From Vibrio sagamiensis NBRC 104589 (GTDB lineage: Bacteria; Pseudomonadota; Gammaproteobacteria; Enterobacterales; Vibrionaceae): a DNA stretch of 64,000 bases. The notes under the pieces are model-generated. The model saw only the letters and a list, made by a program, of their open reading frames with translations, made no database searches and was not told the origin of the DNA. The stretch is from assembly GCF_007990935.1 (NCBI RefSeq), contig NZ_BJXJ01000001.1:62001-126000 (forward strand), given 5' to 3'. Each line of letters starts with the position of its first letter. The first letter of the stretch is position 1. The position numbers and the translations under genes are program-made. This document shows, in pieces, positions 38,012 to 47,230 of the stretch.

Positions 38012-39352
38012 ATGTCTGATAAAAGACGTTATTTTGGTACCGATGGAGTACGCGGAAAAGTGGGCCAATATCCTATTACTCCCGACTTTGTCCTCAAGCT
38101 GGGTTGGGCTGCAGGTCGAGTTTTAGCTCAGCAAGGCACTAAAAAAGTTATTATCGGCAAAGATACTCGAATTTCGGGCTATATGTTGGAATCGGCATTA
38201 GAGGCAGGGCTTGCAGCTGCAGGACTTAAAGCTACTTTTACGGGGCCAATGCCAACTCCTGCAGTTGCTTACCTAACTCAAACCTTCCGTGCTGAGGCAG
38301 GAATCGTTATATCTGCGTCGCACAACCCATATTATGATAATGGTATTAAATTCTTTTCATCTGAAGGGACAAAGTTACCAGATGACATCGAATTAGCCAT
38401 TGAGGCCGAATTAGATAAAGACATAGAGTGTGTTGAGTCGGCTGAATTAGGCAAAGCAACCCGTTTACATGATGCGGCAGGTCGCTATATCGAATTCTGT
38501 AAGAGTACATTTCCTTCAGAACTCAGTTTGGCTAACCTTAAAATTGTTGTGGATTGTGCTCACGGAGCGACTTATCACATTGCTCCAAATGTATTCGCCG
38601 AGCTAGGTGCAGAAGTCATTGCGATGGGGGTTGAGCCAAATGGTATCAACATCAATGAAAAAGTAGGAGCGACGGATGTTCGTGCTCTGCAAAAACGTGT
38701 TGTTGATGAGCAAGCTCATTTAGGATTGGCATTTGATGGTGATGGCGATCGTATCATTATGGTTGACCATTTAGGCAATAAGATTGATGGTGATCAAATT
38801 GCTTATATTATTGCACGTGACGCACTTCGCAGAGGCGAGTTGAAAGGTGGTGTAGTCGGGACACTAATGACCAATTTAGGTATGGAAAATGGTCTAAAAC
38901 AATTAGGTATCCCATTTGTACGTGCCGCTGTCGGTGACCGCTATGTTATGGAGCAGTTGCTCGCTAAAGGTTGGAAAATTGGTGCGGAAAACTCTGGTCA
39001 TGTGATTTTATTAGATAAAGTGACTACTGGTGATGCTATTGTTGCTGCACTCCAAGTACTGGCCTCTGTTGTTGGCAGTGATATGTCTCTTAATGATTTA
39101 TCTCAAGGAATGATACTTTACCCTCAAGTTCTAGAAAATGTTAGATTTGCTGGGCAAAGTAACCCTTTAGAAGCGCAAAATGTACTAAACTCTGTAGCAG
39201 AAGTTGAATCTAAATTGGGTGACAAAGGTCGAGTTTTACTGCGTAAATCAGGTACTGAGCCACTCATTCGAGTTATGGTTGAGGGAGAAGATGCTGAATT
39301 AGTTCAACACTCTGCCCTTAAAATTGCCGATGCAGTCAAAGCAAGCTGCTAA
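38012..39352 (+). CDS. glmM: Phosphoglucosamine mutase GlmM
   Basis: Interconverts glucosamine-6-phosphate and glucosamine-1-phosphate for UDP-GlcNAc, the precursor of peptidoglycan and LPS. The protein has 446 residues. The phosphoserine is Ser103 in ISASHNP, the Mg loop is DGDGDRI, the sugar loop GAENSGHV and the phosphate loop [21 protein letters not shown] precedes the ATG. It is linked to chitin breakdown only indirectly, since the chitin operon has its own mutase. Confidence 0.97.
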   Translation: MSDKRRYFGTDGVRGKVGQYPITPDFVLKLGWAAGRVLAQQGTKKVIIGKDTRISGYMLESALEAGLAAAGLKATFTGPMPTPAVAYLTQTFRAEAGIVISASHNPYYDNGIKFFSSEGTKLPDDIELAIEAELDKDIECVESAELGKATRLHDAAGRYIEFCKSTFPSELSLANLKIVVDCAHGATYHIAPNVFAELGAEVIAMGVEPNGININEKVGATDVRALQKRVVDEQAHLGLAFDGDGDRIIMVDHLGNKIDGDQIAYIIARDALRRGELKGGVVGTLMTNLGMENGLKQLGIPFVRAAVGDRYVMEQLLAKGWKIGAENSGHVILLDKVTTGDAIVAALQVLASVVGSDMSLNDLSQGMILYPQVLENVRFAGQSNPLEAQNVLNSVAEVESKLGDKGRVLLRKSGTEPLIRVMVEGEDAELVQHSALKIADAVKASC

Positions 39353-39360
39353 GAACATCA

Positions 39361-39387
39361 AAAAGGGCATGTATTGCCCTTTTTTTG
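39361..39387 (+). terminator. Terminator after glmM
   Basis: AAAAGGGCA/TGCCCTTTT stem with a TGTAT loop, followed by more T. Confidence 0.9.
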
Positions 39388-39550
39388 AGCATTCGGCTTA
39401 CTTGTGGCAGTTTTTTGTTATTTTTCCCTTGTCAGCGTTACTGGTATTCGCTAGTATTGCCCAGCTCCTGTTAAGGGAGACGCTAGCCTTGTTCATTAAT
39501 CTATTTTTTGAGCGGCGCTGGCTCAACAATTTGGAACATAGGTGGAAAAA

Positions 39551-39889
39551 ATGTTTTCAGTTCTACTTGTGATTTACCTGTTGGCTGCGCTTGGTGTAAT
39601 TGGCCTTGTGTTGATTCAACAAGGTAAAGGCGCAGATATGGGAGCTTCGTTCGGTGCCGGTGCTTCAAACACAGTGTTTGGTGCTGGTGGCTCAGGTAAC
39701 TTCTTAACCCGAACAACTGCTATTTTAGCAACCGTATTTTTTGTCATTAGCTTGTTACTTGGTCGTATGTCTACACATAAAACTGAGTCACAATGGATTG
39801 ACCCAACTCTTGGTCAACCAGTAGTAGAGCAAGTTAAAGATGCAGTGAGTGAGATTCCAGCGCCAAAAGGCGATGAAATACCGCAATAA
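39551..39889 (+). CDS. secG: Preprotein translocase subunit SecG
   Basis: Small inner-membrane subunit of the SecYEG channel that speeds SecA-driven export. The protein has 112 residues with two spans (about 2-22 and 53-73) around the conserved loop IQQGKGADMGASFGAGAS. I chose the ATG at 39551, with AGGTGG upstream; the in-frame GTG at 39542 overlaps that ribosome-binding site and is less likely. tRNA-Leu follows 17 bp after the stop, the same arrangement as E. coli secG-leuU. Confidence 0.95.
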   Translation: MFSVLLVIYLLAALGVIGLVLIQQGKGADMGASFGAGASNTVFGAGGSGNFLTRTTAILATVFFVISLLLGRMSTHKTESQWIDPTLGQPVVEQVKDAVSEIPAPKGDEIPQ

Positions 39890-39906
39890 ACTGTAAGGTT
39901 TATGTA

Positions 39907-39990
39907 GCCGAGATGGTGAAATTGGTAGACACGCTAGCATGAGGTGCTAGTGCCTTTGGTGTGAGGGTTCGAGTCCCTCTCTCGGCACCA
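39907..39990 (+). tRNA. leuU: tRNA-Leu (anticodon GAG)
   Basis: Acceptor GCCGAGA pairs with TCTCGGC followed by an encoded ACCA. The anticodon arm is CTAGC-ATGAGGT-GCTAG with GAG at 39941-39943. A long variable arm (class II) and the T-loop GGTTCGAGTCC are visible. It reads Leu CUY codons. It is probably cotranscribed with secG. Confidence 0.97.
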
Positions 39991-40003
39991 TGAGTTTACA
40001 AAC

Positions 40004-40031
40004 TTGTAAAACACTTAGTTGAAGGTATAAT
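40004..40031 (+). promoter_or_regulatory. Predicted promoter before initiator tRNA
   Basis: TTGTAA (40004-40009), 16-bp spacer, perfect TATAAT (40026-40031). Transcription would start about 9 bases before the tRNA. It could drive metY and part of the rimP operon. Confidence 0.65.
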
Positions 40032-40046
40032 ATTCACTAAGTCGGA

Positions 40047-40123
<77 letters not shown>

Positions 40124-40236
40124 ATTTAATTATGAATGGCTGTTCTATTTAGATTGGCAAGTTTGCACAGTGCTAACCACACTGTGAGTTGAGAAATTAC
40201 TAGAATATTTCTTAACGTATCAGGGTCCAGCAGCAT

Positions 40237-40262
40237 AAAACCCCGACTTTCGGGGTTTTTTG
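40237..40262 (+). terminator. First terminator in the rimP leader
   Basis: CCCCGA/TCGGGG stem with a CTT loop and at least six T. It lies 114 bp after the tRNA and 80 bp before the rimP start. Confidence 0.88.
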
Positions 40263-40264
40263 TT

Positions 40265-40286
40265 ATCTGAGTTTTTATGCTCAGAT
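40265..40286 (+). other. Stem-loop between the two rimP-leader terminators
   Basis: ATCTGAG/CTCAGAT perfect 7-bp stem with an 8-nt loop, immediately following the first terminator. Confidence 0.6.
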
Positions 40287-40303
40287 GATGCTTGGTTTTT
40301 TGA

Positions 40304-40325
40304 TTGGGCTCTGAGCCCTTTTTTT
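40304..40325 (+). terminator. Second terminator in the rimP leader
   Basis: GGGCT/AGCCC stem with a CTG loop followed by seven T, only 18 bp before the rimP start codon. Together with the upstream hairpins it suggests attenuation control of the nusA operon. Confidence 0.8.
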
Positions 40326-40343
40326 GTTTCTGGAGTGGTTAAA

Positions 40344-40799
40344 ATGACTGGTTTAGAAAGACAACTTACTGAAATGCTTGAAGCTCCGGTTGAAGCGTTA
40401 GGCTACGAGTTGGTTGGATTAGAATTTATTCGCGCAGGTGCGCACTCAACATTAAGAATTTACATTGATCATGGAAATGGCATCAATGTTGACGATTGTG
40501 CAGAAGTAAGTCGTCAAGTGAGTGCAGTACTTGACGTCGAAGATCCAATTTCTGTTGCTTACAGCCTAGAAGTTTCTTCACCAGGCTTAGAAAGACCACT
40601 TTTTAAAGCAACACATTATGAGCAATTTATTGGTCACGAGGTCAGCATCGTTTTGAAAATGGCCGTTGCTAACCGTCGCAAATGGAGTGGTTCTATCCAT
40701 GGTGTTGATGGTGAAACAATAGCGTTAAATGTTGATGGGCAACAAGAAGAATTTGCTCTTAGTAACATTTCAAAAGCTAACCTGATCCCTAAATTTTAG
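40344..40799 (+). CDS. rimP: Ribosome maturation factor RimP
   Basis: Assists 30S subunit maturation, especially assembly around S12/S19. The protein has 151 residues, like E. coli RimP. The N-terminal domain contains [22 protein letters not shown] and the conserved [12 protein letters not shown] links to the C-terminal Sm-like barrel. The start is the ATG at 40344 (MTGLERQL), with GGAG upstream; a longer reading frame from 40260 runs through the terminators and is not used. It is first in rimP-nusA-infB-rbfA-truB. Confidence 0.96.
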   Translation: MTGLERQLTEMLEAPVEALGYELVGLEFIRAGAHSTLRIYIDHGNGINVDDCAEVSRQVSAVLDVEDPISVAYSLEVSSPGLERPLFKATHYEQFIGHEVSIVLKMAVANRRKWSGSIHGVDGETIALNVDGQQEEFALSNISKANLIPKF

Positions 40800-40835
40800 T
40801 TCCCTAAAAAAGTTTAAGCTTAGAGGCTAAATACA

Positions 40836-42323
40836 ATGAGTAAAGAAATTTTAGCGGTAGCAGAAGCGGTATCGAACGAAAAAGCGGTACCTCGTGAGCG
40901 TATCTTTGAGGCACTTGAGATTGCTCTAGCAACGTCTACTAAGAAAAAGTACGATATCGAAATTGATGTTCGAGTTGCTATTGACCGTAAAACAGGTGAA
41001 TTTGAAACATTTCGCCGTTGGTTGGTTGTAGAAGAAGTTGAAAATCCAACAAAAGAAATCTCGTTTGAAGCTGCACAATACGAAGAGCCAGAAATTCAAT
41101 TAGGCGACTTCGTAGAAGATGATATTCCTTCTGTTACTTTTGACCGTATTACTACTCAGACAGCAAAACAAGTTATTGTACAAAAAGTGCGTGAAGCTGA
41201 ACGAGCTCAAATTGTCGGTCAATTTATCGACAATGAAGGTGATCTGATTACAGGTGTCGTAAAGAAAGTAAACCGTGAAACCATCGTTTTAGATTTAGGT
41301 AACAACGCTGAAGGTGTGATTCTTCGTGATGACCAACTTCCACGTGAAAATTTCCGCCCAGGTGACCGTGTGCGTGGCCTTTTATACAAAGTTGCTCCAG
41401 AAGCGCGTGGTTTCCAGCTATTTTTAACTCGTTCAAAACCTGAAATGCTAGAAGAGTTGTTCCGAGTTGAAGTGCCAGAGATCGCTGAAGAAATCATCGA
41501 ACTTAAAGGTGCTGCTCGTGACCCAGGCTCTCGTGCAAAAATTGCTGTAAAGACTAATGACAAGCGTATTGACCCAGTTGGTGCCTGTGTCGGTATGCGT
41601 GGTGCACGTGTTCAAGCTGTTTCTGGTGAACTAGGCGGTGAACGCATTGATATTGTTCTATGGGATGACAACCCTGCTCAATTTGTTATTAACGCAATGG
41701 CGCCAGCAGACGTAGCTTCTATTATTGTTGATGAAGATGCTCATGCGATGGATATCGCGGTTGAAGCGGATAACCTAGCACAAGCTATCGGTCGTAATGG
41801 TCAAAATGTACGTTTGGCTTCTCAACTTACAGGGTGGGAACTCAACGTAATGACGGTCGCTGATCTGCAGAAGAAACATGCAGAGGAATCACAAGCTTCT
41901 ATCGAAAACTTTATGAAATATCTCGATATTGAAGAAGATTTTGCTCAGATGCTAGTGGAAGAAGGCTTCTCAACGTTAGAGGAAGTTGCTTACGTACCAG
42001 TTAACGAGCTGCTTGAAATTGACGGTTTGAATGAAGAGCTTATCGAAGAACTTCGTAATCGTGCTAAAAATGCATTAACCACTATTGCACTTGCACAAGA
42101 GGAATCCTTTGAAGGCTTAGAACCTGCAGAAGACTTGTTGTCTTTAGATGGTCTGGAGCGTGAAATGGCATATAAATTGGCAGCGAAAGGTGTTGTAACA
42201 TTAGAGGATCTTGCTGACCAAGGTATCGATGATTTAGAAGGTATTGAAGGCTTAACTGAAGAACGTGCTGGTGAGCTTATTATGGCTGCACGTAATATCT
42301 GTTGGTTTGGCGAAGAAGCATAA
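40836..42323 (+). CDS. nusA: Transcription termination/antitermination factor NusA
   Basis: RNA polymerase-binding factor controlling pausing, termination and antitermination. The protein has 495 residues, as in E. coli. Order: N-terminal RNAP-binding domain (1-130), S1 (about 135-200, [25 protein letters not shown]), two KH domains (about 200-345, including [28 protein letters not shown] and [22 protein letters not shown]), and two C-terminal acidic helix-hairpin repeats (about 360-490). It lies 36 bp after rimP. In E. coli NusA represses its own operon, relevant to the leader hairpins. Confidence 0.98.
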   Translation: MSKEILAVAEAVSNEKAVPRERIFEALEIALATSTKKKYDIEIDVRVAIDRKTGEFETFRRWLVVEEVENPTKEISFEAAQYEEPEIQLGDFVEDDIPSVTFDRITTQTAKQVIVQKVREAERAQIVGQFIDNEGDLITGVVKKVNRETIVLDLGNNAEGVILRDDQLPRENFRPGDRVRGLLYKVAPEARGFQLFLTRSKPEMLEELFRVEVPEIAEEIIELKGAARDPGSRAKIAVKTNDKRIDPVGACVGMRGARVQAVSGELGGERIDIVLWDDNPAQFVINAMAPADVASIIVDEDAHAMDIAVEADNLAQAIGRNGQNVRLASQLTGWELNVMTVADLQKKHAEESQASIENFMKYLDIEEDFAQMLVEEGFSTLEEVAYVPVNELLEIDGLNEELIEELRNRAKNALTTIALAQEESFEGLEPAEDLLSLDGLEREMAYKLAAKGVVTLEDLADQGIDDLEGIEGLTEERAGELIMAARNICWFGEEA

Positions 42324-42344
42324 TATCAGCAAGGAGGAAGCGGC

Positions 42345-45032
42345 ATGACACAATTAACGGTTAAAGCTCTGAGTGACGAGATTGGTACTCCAGTCGACCG
42401 CTTAATGGAACAACTTGCTGACGCGGGTATGAACAAGGCAAGTTCTGACCATGTCTCAGATGAGGAGAAACAAAAACTTTTAACTCATTTGAAAAAAGAG
42501 CACGGCGATACGTCGGGTGAATCTGAACCTACTCGTTTGACGCTTCAACGTAAGACTCGCAGCACATTAAGTGTTGCAGCAGGTGGCGGCAAAAGTAAGG
42601 ATGTTCAAGTGGAAGTGCGTAAGAAGCGCACCTATGTGAAGCGCAGCACTATCGAAGACGATGCAAAACGTGAGGCTGAGGAAGCAGCACAACGTGAAGC
42701 TGAAGAGCTTGCGAAACGTGAAGCAGAAGAACAAGCTAAACGTGAAGCTGCAGAGAAAGCACAGCGCGAAGCCGAAGATAAAGTGAAACGTGAAGCGGAA
42801 GCAAAACGTGAAGCAGAAGAACAGGCAAAACGTGCACAAGCTGAGAAGGCCAAGAAAGAAATGAATGCAAAAAACGCTGACGTGAACGCGAAAGCTAAAA
42901 AAGAAGCTGACGAACTAAAAGCTCGTCAAGAGCAAGAAGCTCAACGTAAAGCAGAGCAAGAAGCTGCAAAACTTGTCGAAGAAGCTCGTAAATTAGCAGA
43001 AGAAAATGAAGCTCGTTGGTCTGAAGAAGAGACCAAAAAGAAAGAGCTTGAAAACTCTGACTACCATGTGACGACTTCTCGCTATGCACGTGAAGCTGAA
43101 GATGCAGCGGATCGTCAACAAGAATCTGGTGCTCGTCGTAAGAAGAAGAAGCCAGCAAAAGAAGATTCTCCTCGCGGTGCTCGTAATCAGCGTGGTGGTA
43201 AAGGTGGCCGCAATAAAAATAAACTTGCGAAGCCTTCTTCGATGCAGCATGGCTTCGATAAATCAGCAACTGTTGCAAAACAAGACGTAATGATTGGTGA
43301 GACAATCGTTCTCTCTGAGCTTGCTAACAAGATGTCGGTTAAAGCGACAGAAGTTATTAAAGTTATGATGAAGATGGGAGCAATGGCAACCATCAACCAA
43401 GTGATTGACCAAGAAACAGCTGCTCTGGTTGCTGAAGAAATGGGCCATAAGGTCGTTCTTCGTAAAGAAAACGAACTTGAAGAAGCCGTTTTATCTGACC
43501 GTGATACAAATGCAGACGCAGTGCCACGTGCACCAGTTGTCACAATCATGGGTCACGTTGACCACGGTAAAACGTCTACGTTAGACTACATTCGTCGTAC
43601 TCATGTTGCATCAGGCGAAGCGGGTGGCATTACACAGCACATCGGTGCTTACCATGTCGAAACTGATAACGGAATGATCACTTTCCTTGATACTCCTGGA
43701 CACGCGGCGTTTACCGCTATGCGTGCTCGTGGTGCTCAAGCGACAGATATCGTAGTCCTAGTTGTTGCAGCAGACGATGGTGTAATGCCACAGACAGTTG
43801 AAGCAATTCAACACGCAAAAGCAGCAGGTGTTCCTCTAATTGTTGCTGTGAACAAGATCGATAAAGAAGATTCAAACCCAGATAACGTTAAAAATGAGCT
43901 TGCTCAATACGATGTTATTCCTGAGGAGTGGGGCGGTGAGAACATGTTCGTTCATATCTCTGCAAAACAGGGGACAAATATCGATGGTCTTCTAGAAGCT
44001 ATCCTCCTTCAATCTGAAGTTCTTGAGTTGACAGCGGTAGCGGAAGGCATGGCATCTGGTGTGGTTGTTGAATCTCGTCTAGATAAAGGCCGTGGTCCAG
44101 TAGCAACAGTGCTTGTTCAATCTGGTACGCTGAACAAAGGTGATATCGTACTTTGTGGTCAAGAATACGGTCGTGTTCGTGCAATGCGCGACGAACTAGG
44201 TAAAGAAATTACTCAAGCTGGTCCATCTATCCCTGTCGAGATCCTAGGTCTTTCAGGTGTACCATCTTCAGGTGACGAAGCAACAGTAGTACGTGATGAG
44301 CGTAAAGCGCGTGAAGTTGCAAACTACCGTGCAGGCAAGTTCCGTGAAGTGAAACTTGCTCGTCAACAGAAATCTAAACTAGAGAACATGTTCTCTAACA
44401 TGACGGCTGGTGAAGTTGCTGAACTTAATGTTGTTCTGAAAGCGGACGTACAAGGTTCTGTGGAAGCGATTGCTGATTCACTACTGAAACTGTCTACTGA
44501 TGAAGTGAAAGTAAACATTGTTGGTTCTGGTGTAGGTGGTATTACTGAGACTGACGCAGTTCTTGCAGAAGCTTCAAACGCAATCATCCTTGGCTTTAAC
44601 GTACGTGCGGATGCATCTGCTCGTCGTGCGATTGAAGCAGCAAGCGTTGACCTACGTTACTACTCAATCATTTACCAATTGATTGACGAAGTGAAACAAG
44701 CAATGGGCGGTATGCTTGCTCCAGAATTCAAGCAAGAAATCATTGGTCTTGCTGAAGTACGTGATGTATTTAAGTCACCGAAGCTTGGTGCAATCGCTGG
44801 TTGTATGGTAACTGAAGGTCTGATTAAGCGTAACAACCCAATCCGTGTACTACGTGATAACGTTGTTATCTACGAAGGTGAGCTTGAATCACTACGTCGC
44901 TTTAAAGATGATGTTCAAGAAGTTAAAAATGGTTACGAGTGTGGTATCGGCGTTAAGAACTACAACGATGTTCGCGTAGGCGACCAGATCGAAGTATTCG
45001 AAATCGTTGAAATTAAACGTACTCTAGACTAA
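42345..45032 (+). CDS. infB: Translation initiation factor IF-2
   Basis: GTPase that places fMet-tRNA on the 30S subunit and promotes subunit joining. The protein has 895 residues. An IF2_N domain (1-55) is followed by a long Arg/Lys/Glu/Ala-rich helical region (about 105-235) with repeated KREAEE-type units, a second IF2_N copy (about 315-370), then the G domain with [17 protein letters not shown] and NKID, and domains II-IV. The charged repeat produces long but meaningless frames on the opposite strand. AGGAGG lies upstream of the ATG. E. coli makes shorter isoforms from internal starts; whether that happens here is unknown. Confidence 0.98.
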   Translation: MTQLTVKALSDEIGTPVDRLMEQLADAGMNKASSDHVSDEEKQKLLTHLKKEHGDTSGESEPTRLTLQRKTRSTLSVAAGGGKSKDVQVEVRKKRTYVKRSTIEDDAKREAEEAAQREAEELAKREAEEQAKREAAEKAQREAEDKVKREAEAKREAEEQAKRAQAEKAKKEMNAKNADVNAKAKKEADELKARQEQEAQRKAEQEAAKLVEEARKLAEENEARWSEEETKKKELENSDYHVTTSRYAREAEDAADRQQESGARRKKKKPAKEDSPRGARNQRGGKGGRNKNKLAKPSSMQHGFDKSATVAKQDVMIGETIVLSELANKMSVKATEVIKVMMKMGAMATINQVIDQETAALVAEEMGHKVVLRKENELEEAVLSDRDTNADAVPRAPVVTIMGHVDHGKTSTLDYIRRTHVASGEAGGITQHIGAYHVETDNGMITFLDTPGHAAFTAMRARGAQATDIVVLVVAADDGVMPQTVEAIQHAKAAGVPLIVAVNKIDKEDSNPDNVKNELAQYDVIPEEWGGENMFVHISAKQGTNIDGLLEAILLQSEVLELTAVAEGMASGVVVESRLDKGRGPVATVLVQSGTLNKGDIVLCGQEYGRVRAMRDELGKEITQAGPSIPVEILGLSGVPSSGDEATVVRDERKAREVANYRAGKFREVKLARQQKSKLENMFSNMTAGEVAELNVVLKADVQGSVEAIADSLLKLSTDEVKVNIVGSGVGGITETDAVLAEASNAIILGFNVRADASARRAIEAASVDLRYYSIIYQLIDEVKQAMGGMLAPEFKQEIIGLAEVRDVFKSPKLGAIAGCMVTEGLIKRNNPIRVLRDNVVIYEGELESLRRFKDDVQEVKNGYECGIGVKNYNDVRVGDQIEVFEIVEIKRTLD

Positions 45033-45089
45033 TTGACGAAAATGACTAAATGTCGAGAAGACAAATAGTGATTGGTTGTTGAATACACC

Positions 45090-45118
45090 ATGGGGGGCTG
45101 GCTTGACCATCCCCCCAT
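45090..45118 (+). other. G6/C6 hairpin between infB and rbfA
   Basis: ATGGGGGG/CCCCCCAT perfect 8-bp stem with a 13-nt loop, 57 bp after the infB stop and 23 bp before rbfA. It is followed by TTCTTTCT rather than a pure T-run, so it could be a partial terminator or a processing site. Confidence 0.65.
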
Positions 45119-45141
45119 TCTTTCTATATAAGAGAATAATT

Positions 45142-45549
45142 ATGTCAAAAGAATTTAGCCGCACGCAGCGTGTTTCTCAGCAGCTGCAAAAAGAACTGGC
45201 GATGATCCTTCAACGCGAAGTTCGTGATTCTCGCCTAGGTATGGTTACCATTTCAGATGTTGAAGTGTCTCGTGACCTTGCTTATGCCAAAGTATTTGTT
45301 ACTTTTTTGTGTGTCGGTGAGCAAACGCCAGAATCATGCCTAGCAGCGCTTCGTGAGCACGAAGTTCATATTCGCATGATGTTAGGCAAACGCATTCGCT
45401 TACGTCTAACGCCAGAGGTTCGTTTCCATTACGACAATACTTTGGTTGAAGGTATGCGTATGTCTAACTTAGTCTCTGAAGTTGTCAACGAAGATAAACG
45501 TAGACAGCAAGGTTCAGGGCGTGAAGAAGATCAGGCAGGGGAAGAGTAA
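45142..45549 (+). CDS. rbfA: 30S ribosome-binding factor RbfA
   Basis: Late 30S assembly and cold-adaptation factor. The protein has 135 residues with the KH-like fold: [41 protein letters not shown] and [20 protein letters not shown]. The start is the ATG at 45142 with an AGAGA-type ribosome-binding site; the frame upstream to 45076 crosses the G6/C6 hairpin and is not used. Its stop overlaps the truB start in TAATG. Confidence 0.96.
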   Translation: MSKEFSRTQRVSQQLQKELAMILQREVRDSRLGMVTISDVEVSRDLAYAKVFVTFLCVGEQTPESCLAALREHEVHIRMMLGKRIRLRLTPEVRFHYDNTLVEGMRMSNLVSEVVNEDKRRQQGSGREEDQAGEE

Positions 45550-46493
45550 TGGCTCGTCGTCGTAAAGGTCGTCCAATTAATGGTGTCATTCTGTTGGATA
45601 AACCAACAGGCATTTCCTCCAATGATGCACTGCAAAAAGTAAAGCGTATCTACTTTGCTGAGAAAGCGGGTCATACGGGGGCATTGGACCCACTCGCGAC
45701 GGGTATGTTGCCGATCTGTTTAGGCGAAGCAACCAAATTTTCTCAGTTCTTGTTGGACTCAGATAAGCGCTACCGTGTAATTGCAAAGCTTGGTGAGCGC
45801 ACGGATACGTCTGATTCTGACGGTGAGGTGGTAGAGACGCGTCCTATTGACGTAAACTTAGAGAAATTAGAAGCGTGCATTGATACTTTCCGTGGAGAAT
45901 CCGATCAAGTACCTTCAATGTTCTCAGCTTTGAAATACCAAGGTAAGCCGCTATACGAATACGCCCGTAAAGGTATTGCCGTACCGCGTGAATCTCGTAA
46001 GATCACGGTATACGAAATTGTACTTCACCGCTTTGAAGGTGATGAAGTTGAGATGGAAGTGCATTGCTCGAAAGGCACTTATATCCGTACTATCGTTGAT
46101 GATCTAGGTGAAATGCTTGGTTGTGGCGCACACGTGACCATGCTTCGTCGTACTGGTGTTGCTAATTACCCATACGAAAAAATGGTGACACTAGAGCAGT
46201 TAAATGAACTGTTAGAACAAGCACACCGTGATGAAGTCGCACCGAAAGAATTGCTTGACCCACTTTTATTGCCAATGGACACTGCGGTTGAAGATTTACC
46301 TGAGGTGAATTTAAACGCTGAACTCACTCATTTAGTCCAACACGGTATGCCAGTACAGGTTTTGGGTGCACCTGAAGGTACGCCAATTCGTATGACTTCT
46401 GGTCAAGACAAGCAGTTTATTGGTGTCGCTGAAGTGAACGATGACGGCAAAGTTGCGCCCAAGCGTTTGGTGGTTTTTCGCGACGAAGAATAG
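45549..46493 (+). CDS. truB: tRNA pseudouridine(55) synthase TruB
   Basis: Makes pseudouridine 55 in the T-loop of tRNAs and acts as a tRNA chaperone. The protein has 314 residues. The catalytic Asp47 is in [41 protein letters not shown] and [15 protein letters not shown] are the other family motifs. A C-terminal PUA-like domain (about 255-314) is present. Translation is coupled to rbfA by a 1-nt overlap. Confidence 0.97.
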   Translation: MARRRKGRPINGVILLDKPTGISSNDALQKVKRIYFAEKAGHTGALDPLATGMLPICLGEATKFSQFLLDSDKRYRVIAKLGERTDTSDSDGEVVETRPIDVNLEKLEACIDTFRGESDQVPSMFSALKYQGKPLYEYARKGIAVPRESRKITVYEIVLHRFEGDEVEMEVHCSKGTYIRTIVDDLGEMLGCGAHVTMLRRTGVANYPYEKMVTLEQLNELLEQAHRDEVAPKELLDPLLLPMDTAVEDLPEVNLNAELTHLVQHGMPVQVLGAPEGTPIRMTSGQDKQFIGVAEVNDDGKVAPKRLVVFRDEE

Positions 46494-46510
46494 CTTCACA
46501 AGGTTCAACC

Positions 46511-46538
46511 AAATACCAGCCTGAGTGCTGGTATTTTT
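46511..46538 (+). terminator. Terminator of the rimP-truB operon
   Basis: AATACCAGC/GCTGGTATT stem with a CTGAGT loop followed by T, about 20 bp after truB. Confidence 0.88.
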
Positions 46539-46541
46539 ATA

Positions 46542-46570
46542 TTGCGTGAATAGAGAAACTTCCTTATAAT
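46542..46570 (+). promoter_or_regulatory. rpsO promoter
   Basis: TTGCGT (46542-46547), 17-bp spacer, perfect TATAAT (46565-46570). The leader of about 68 nt can form a 7-bp stem (46583-46589 with 46604-46610), in keeping with S15 autoregulation of its own mRNA known from E. coli. Confidence 0.78.
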
Positions 46571-46644
46571 TCGCGCTTCGCGTAGCGGCTGAATCAGAGA
46601 TTGGCTGCTACAAATTTAAACTTTACTCTTATTAGGAGAGAATT

Positions 46645-46914
46645 ATGTCTCTGAATGCAGAAACTAAAGCAGCAATCGTTGCAGAATACGCGCAAGTTGA
46701 AGGTGATACAGGTTCACCAGAAGTTCAAGTAGCTCTACTTACAGCTTCTATCAACCACCTACAGGGTCACTTCAAAGCACACAAAGGCGATCACCACAGC
46801 CGTCGTGGTCTTCTACGTATGGTTTCTCGTCGTCGTAAGCTTCTAGATTACCTAAAAGGTAAAAATCTAGCTCGCTACCAAGACCTAATCAAGCGTCTAG
46901 GCCTACGTCGCTAA
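46645..46914 (+). CDS. rpsO: 30S ribosomal protein S15
   Basis: Primary binding protein of the 16S central domain and part of the B4 inter-subunit bridge. The protein has 89 residues, the same as in E. coli. [46 protein letters not shown] sequence covers the whole fold. AGGAGAG precedes the ATG. A strong terminator separates it from pnp, as in the E. coli rpsO-pnp pair. Confidence 0.98.
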   Translation: MSLNAETKAAIVAEYAQVEGDTGSPEVQVALLTASINHLQGHFKAHKGDHHSRRGLLRMVSRRRKLLDYLKGKNLARYQDLIKRLGLRR

Positions 46915-46937
46915 TCAGCGACTGCATAGCAGTTTGT

Positions 46938-46967
46938 AAAAAAAGGGGCATTATGCCCCTTTTTTTA
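46938..46967 (+). terminator. Terminator of rpsO
   Basis: GGGGCA/TGCCCC stem with a TTA loop, flanked by seven A and eight T; near-bidirectional. Confidence 0.93.
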
Positions 46968-47081
46968 TTGACTAAATTTAGCCAAATAGCGCTTATACCG
47001 TTATACTACACGCGATTAAATCTCGTATTAGAGGTTTACATTAAACTCATTGCATTACAGTCAACCACGTCGACCAAAAGG

Positions 47082-47151
47082 TCGCGACTATTAAAAATGA
47101 ATTGCTTCAGTGGGCATAGCCGCTTACTTAGTTTATTTTTACTAGTCGCGA
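47082..47151 (+). promoter_or_regulatory. Long stem-loop in the pnp leader (putative RNase III site)
   Basis: Left arm 47082-47101 and right arm 47132-47151 pair over 20 positions with one mismatch and one G-U. The 30-nt apical region can form a small GGC/GCC hairpin. This is the layout of the E. coli pnp leader, where RNase III cleaves a long stem and PNPase then degrades the product to limit its own synthesis. It ends 79 bp before the pnp start. Confidence 0.8.
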
Positions 47152-47230
47152 TTCGTAATGCCTTGGGGTTCAATTCACAGACCTTAAATATTTTTGAAAT
47201 ACAGAAAATATTTACAAACAAGGAATAACA

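Noticed and set aside
39324..39572. 82-codon frame between glmM and secG
   Set aside because: It begins inside glmM and crosses the glmM terminator and secG start.
42567..43305. Several long frames opposite infB
   Set aside because: They arise from the repetitive Lys/Arg/Glu/Ala coding of the IF-2 linker and have low-complexity translations.
46953..47228. Open frame of 91 codons upstream of pnp
   Set aside because: It runs through the rpsO terminator tail and the long pnp leader stem; a structured RNA explains the region better.
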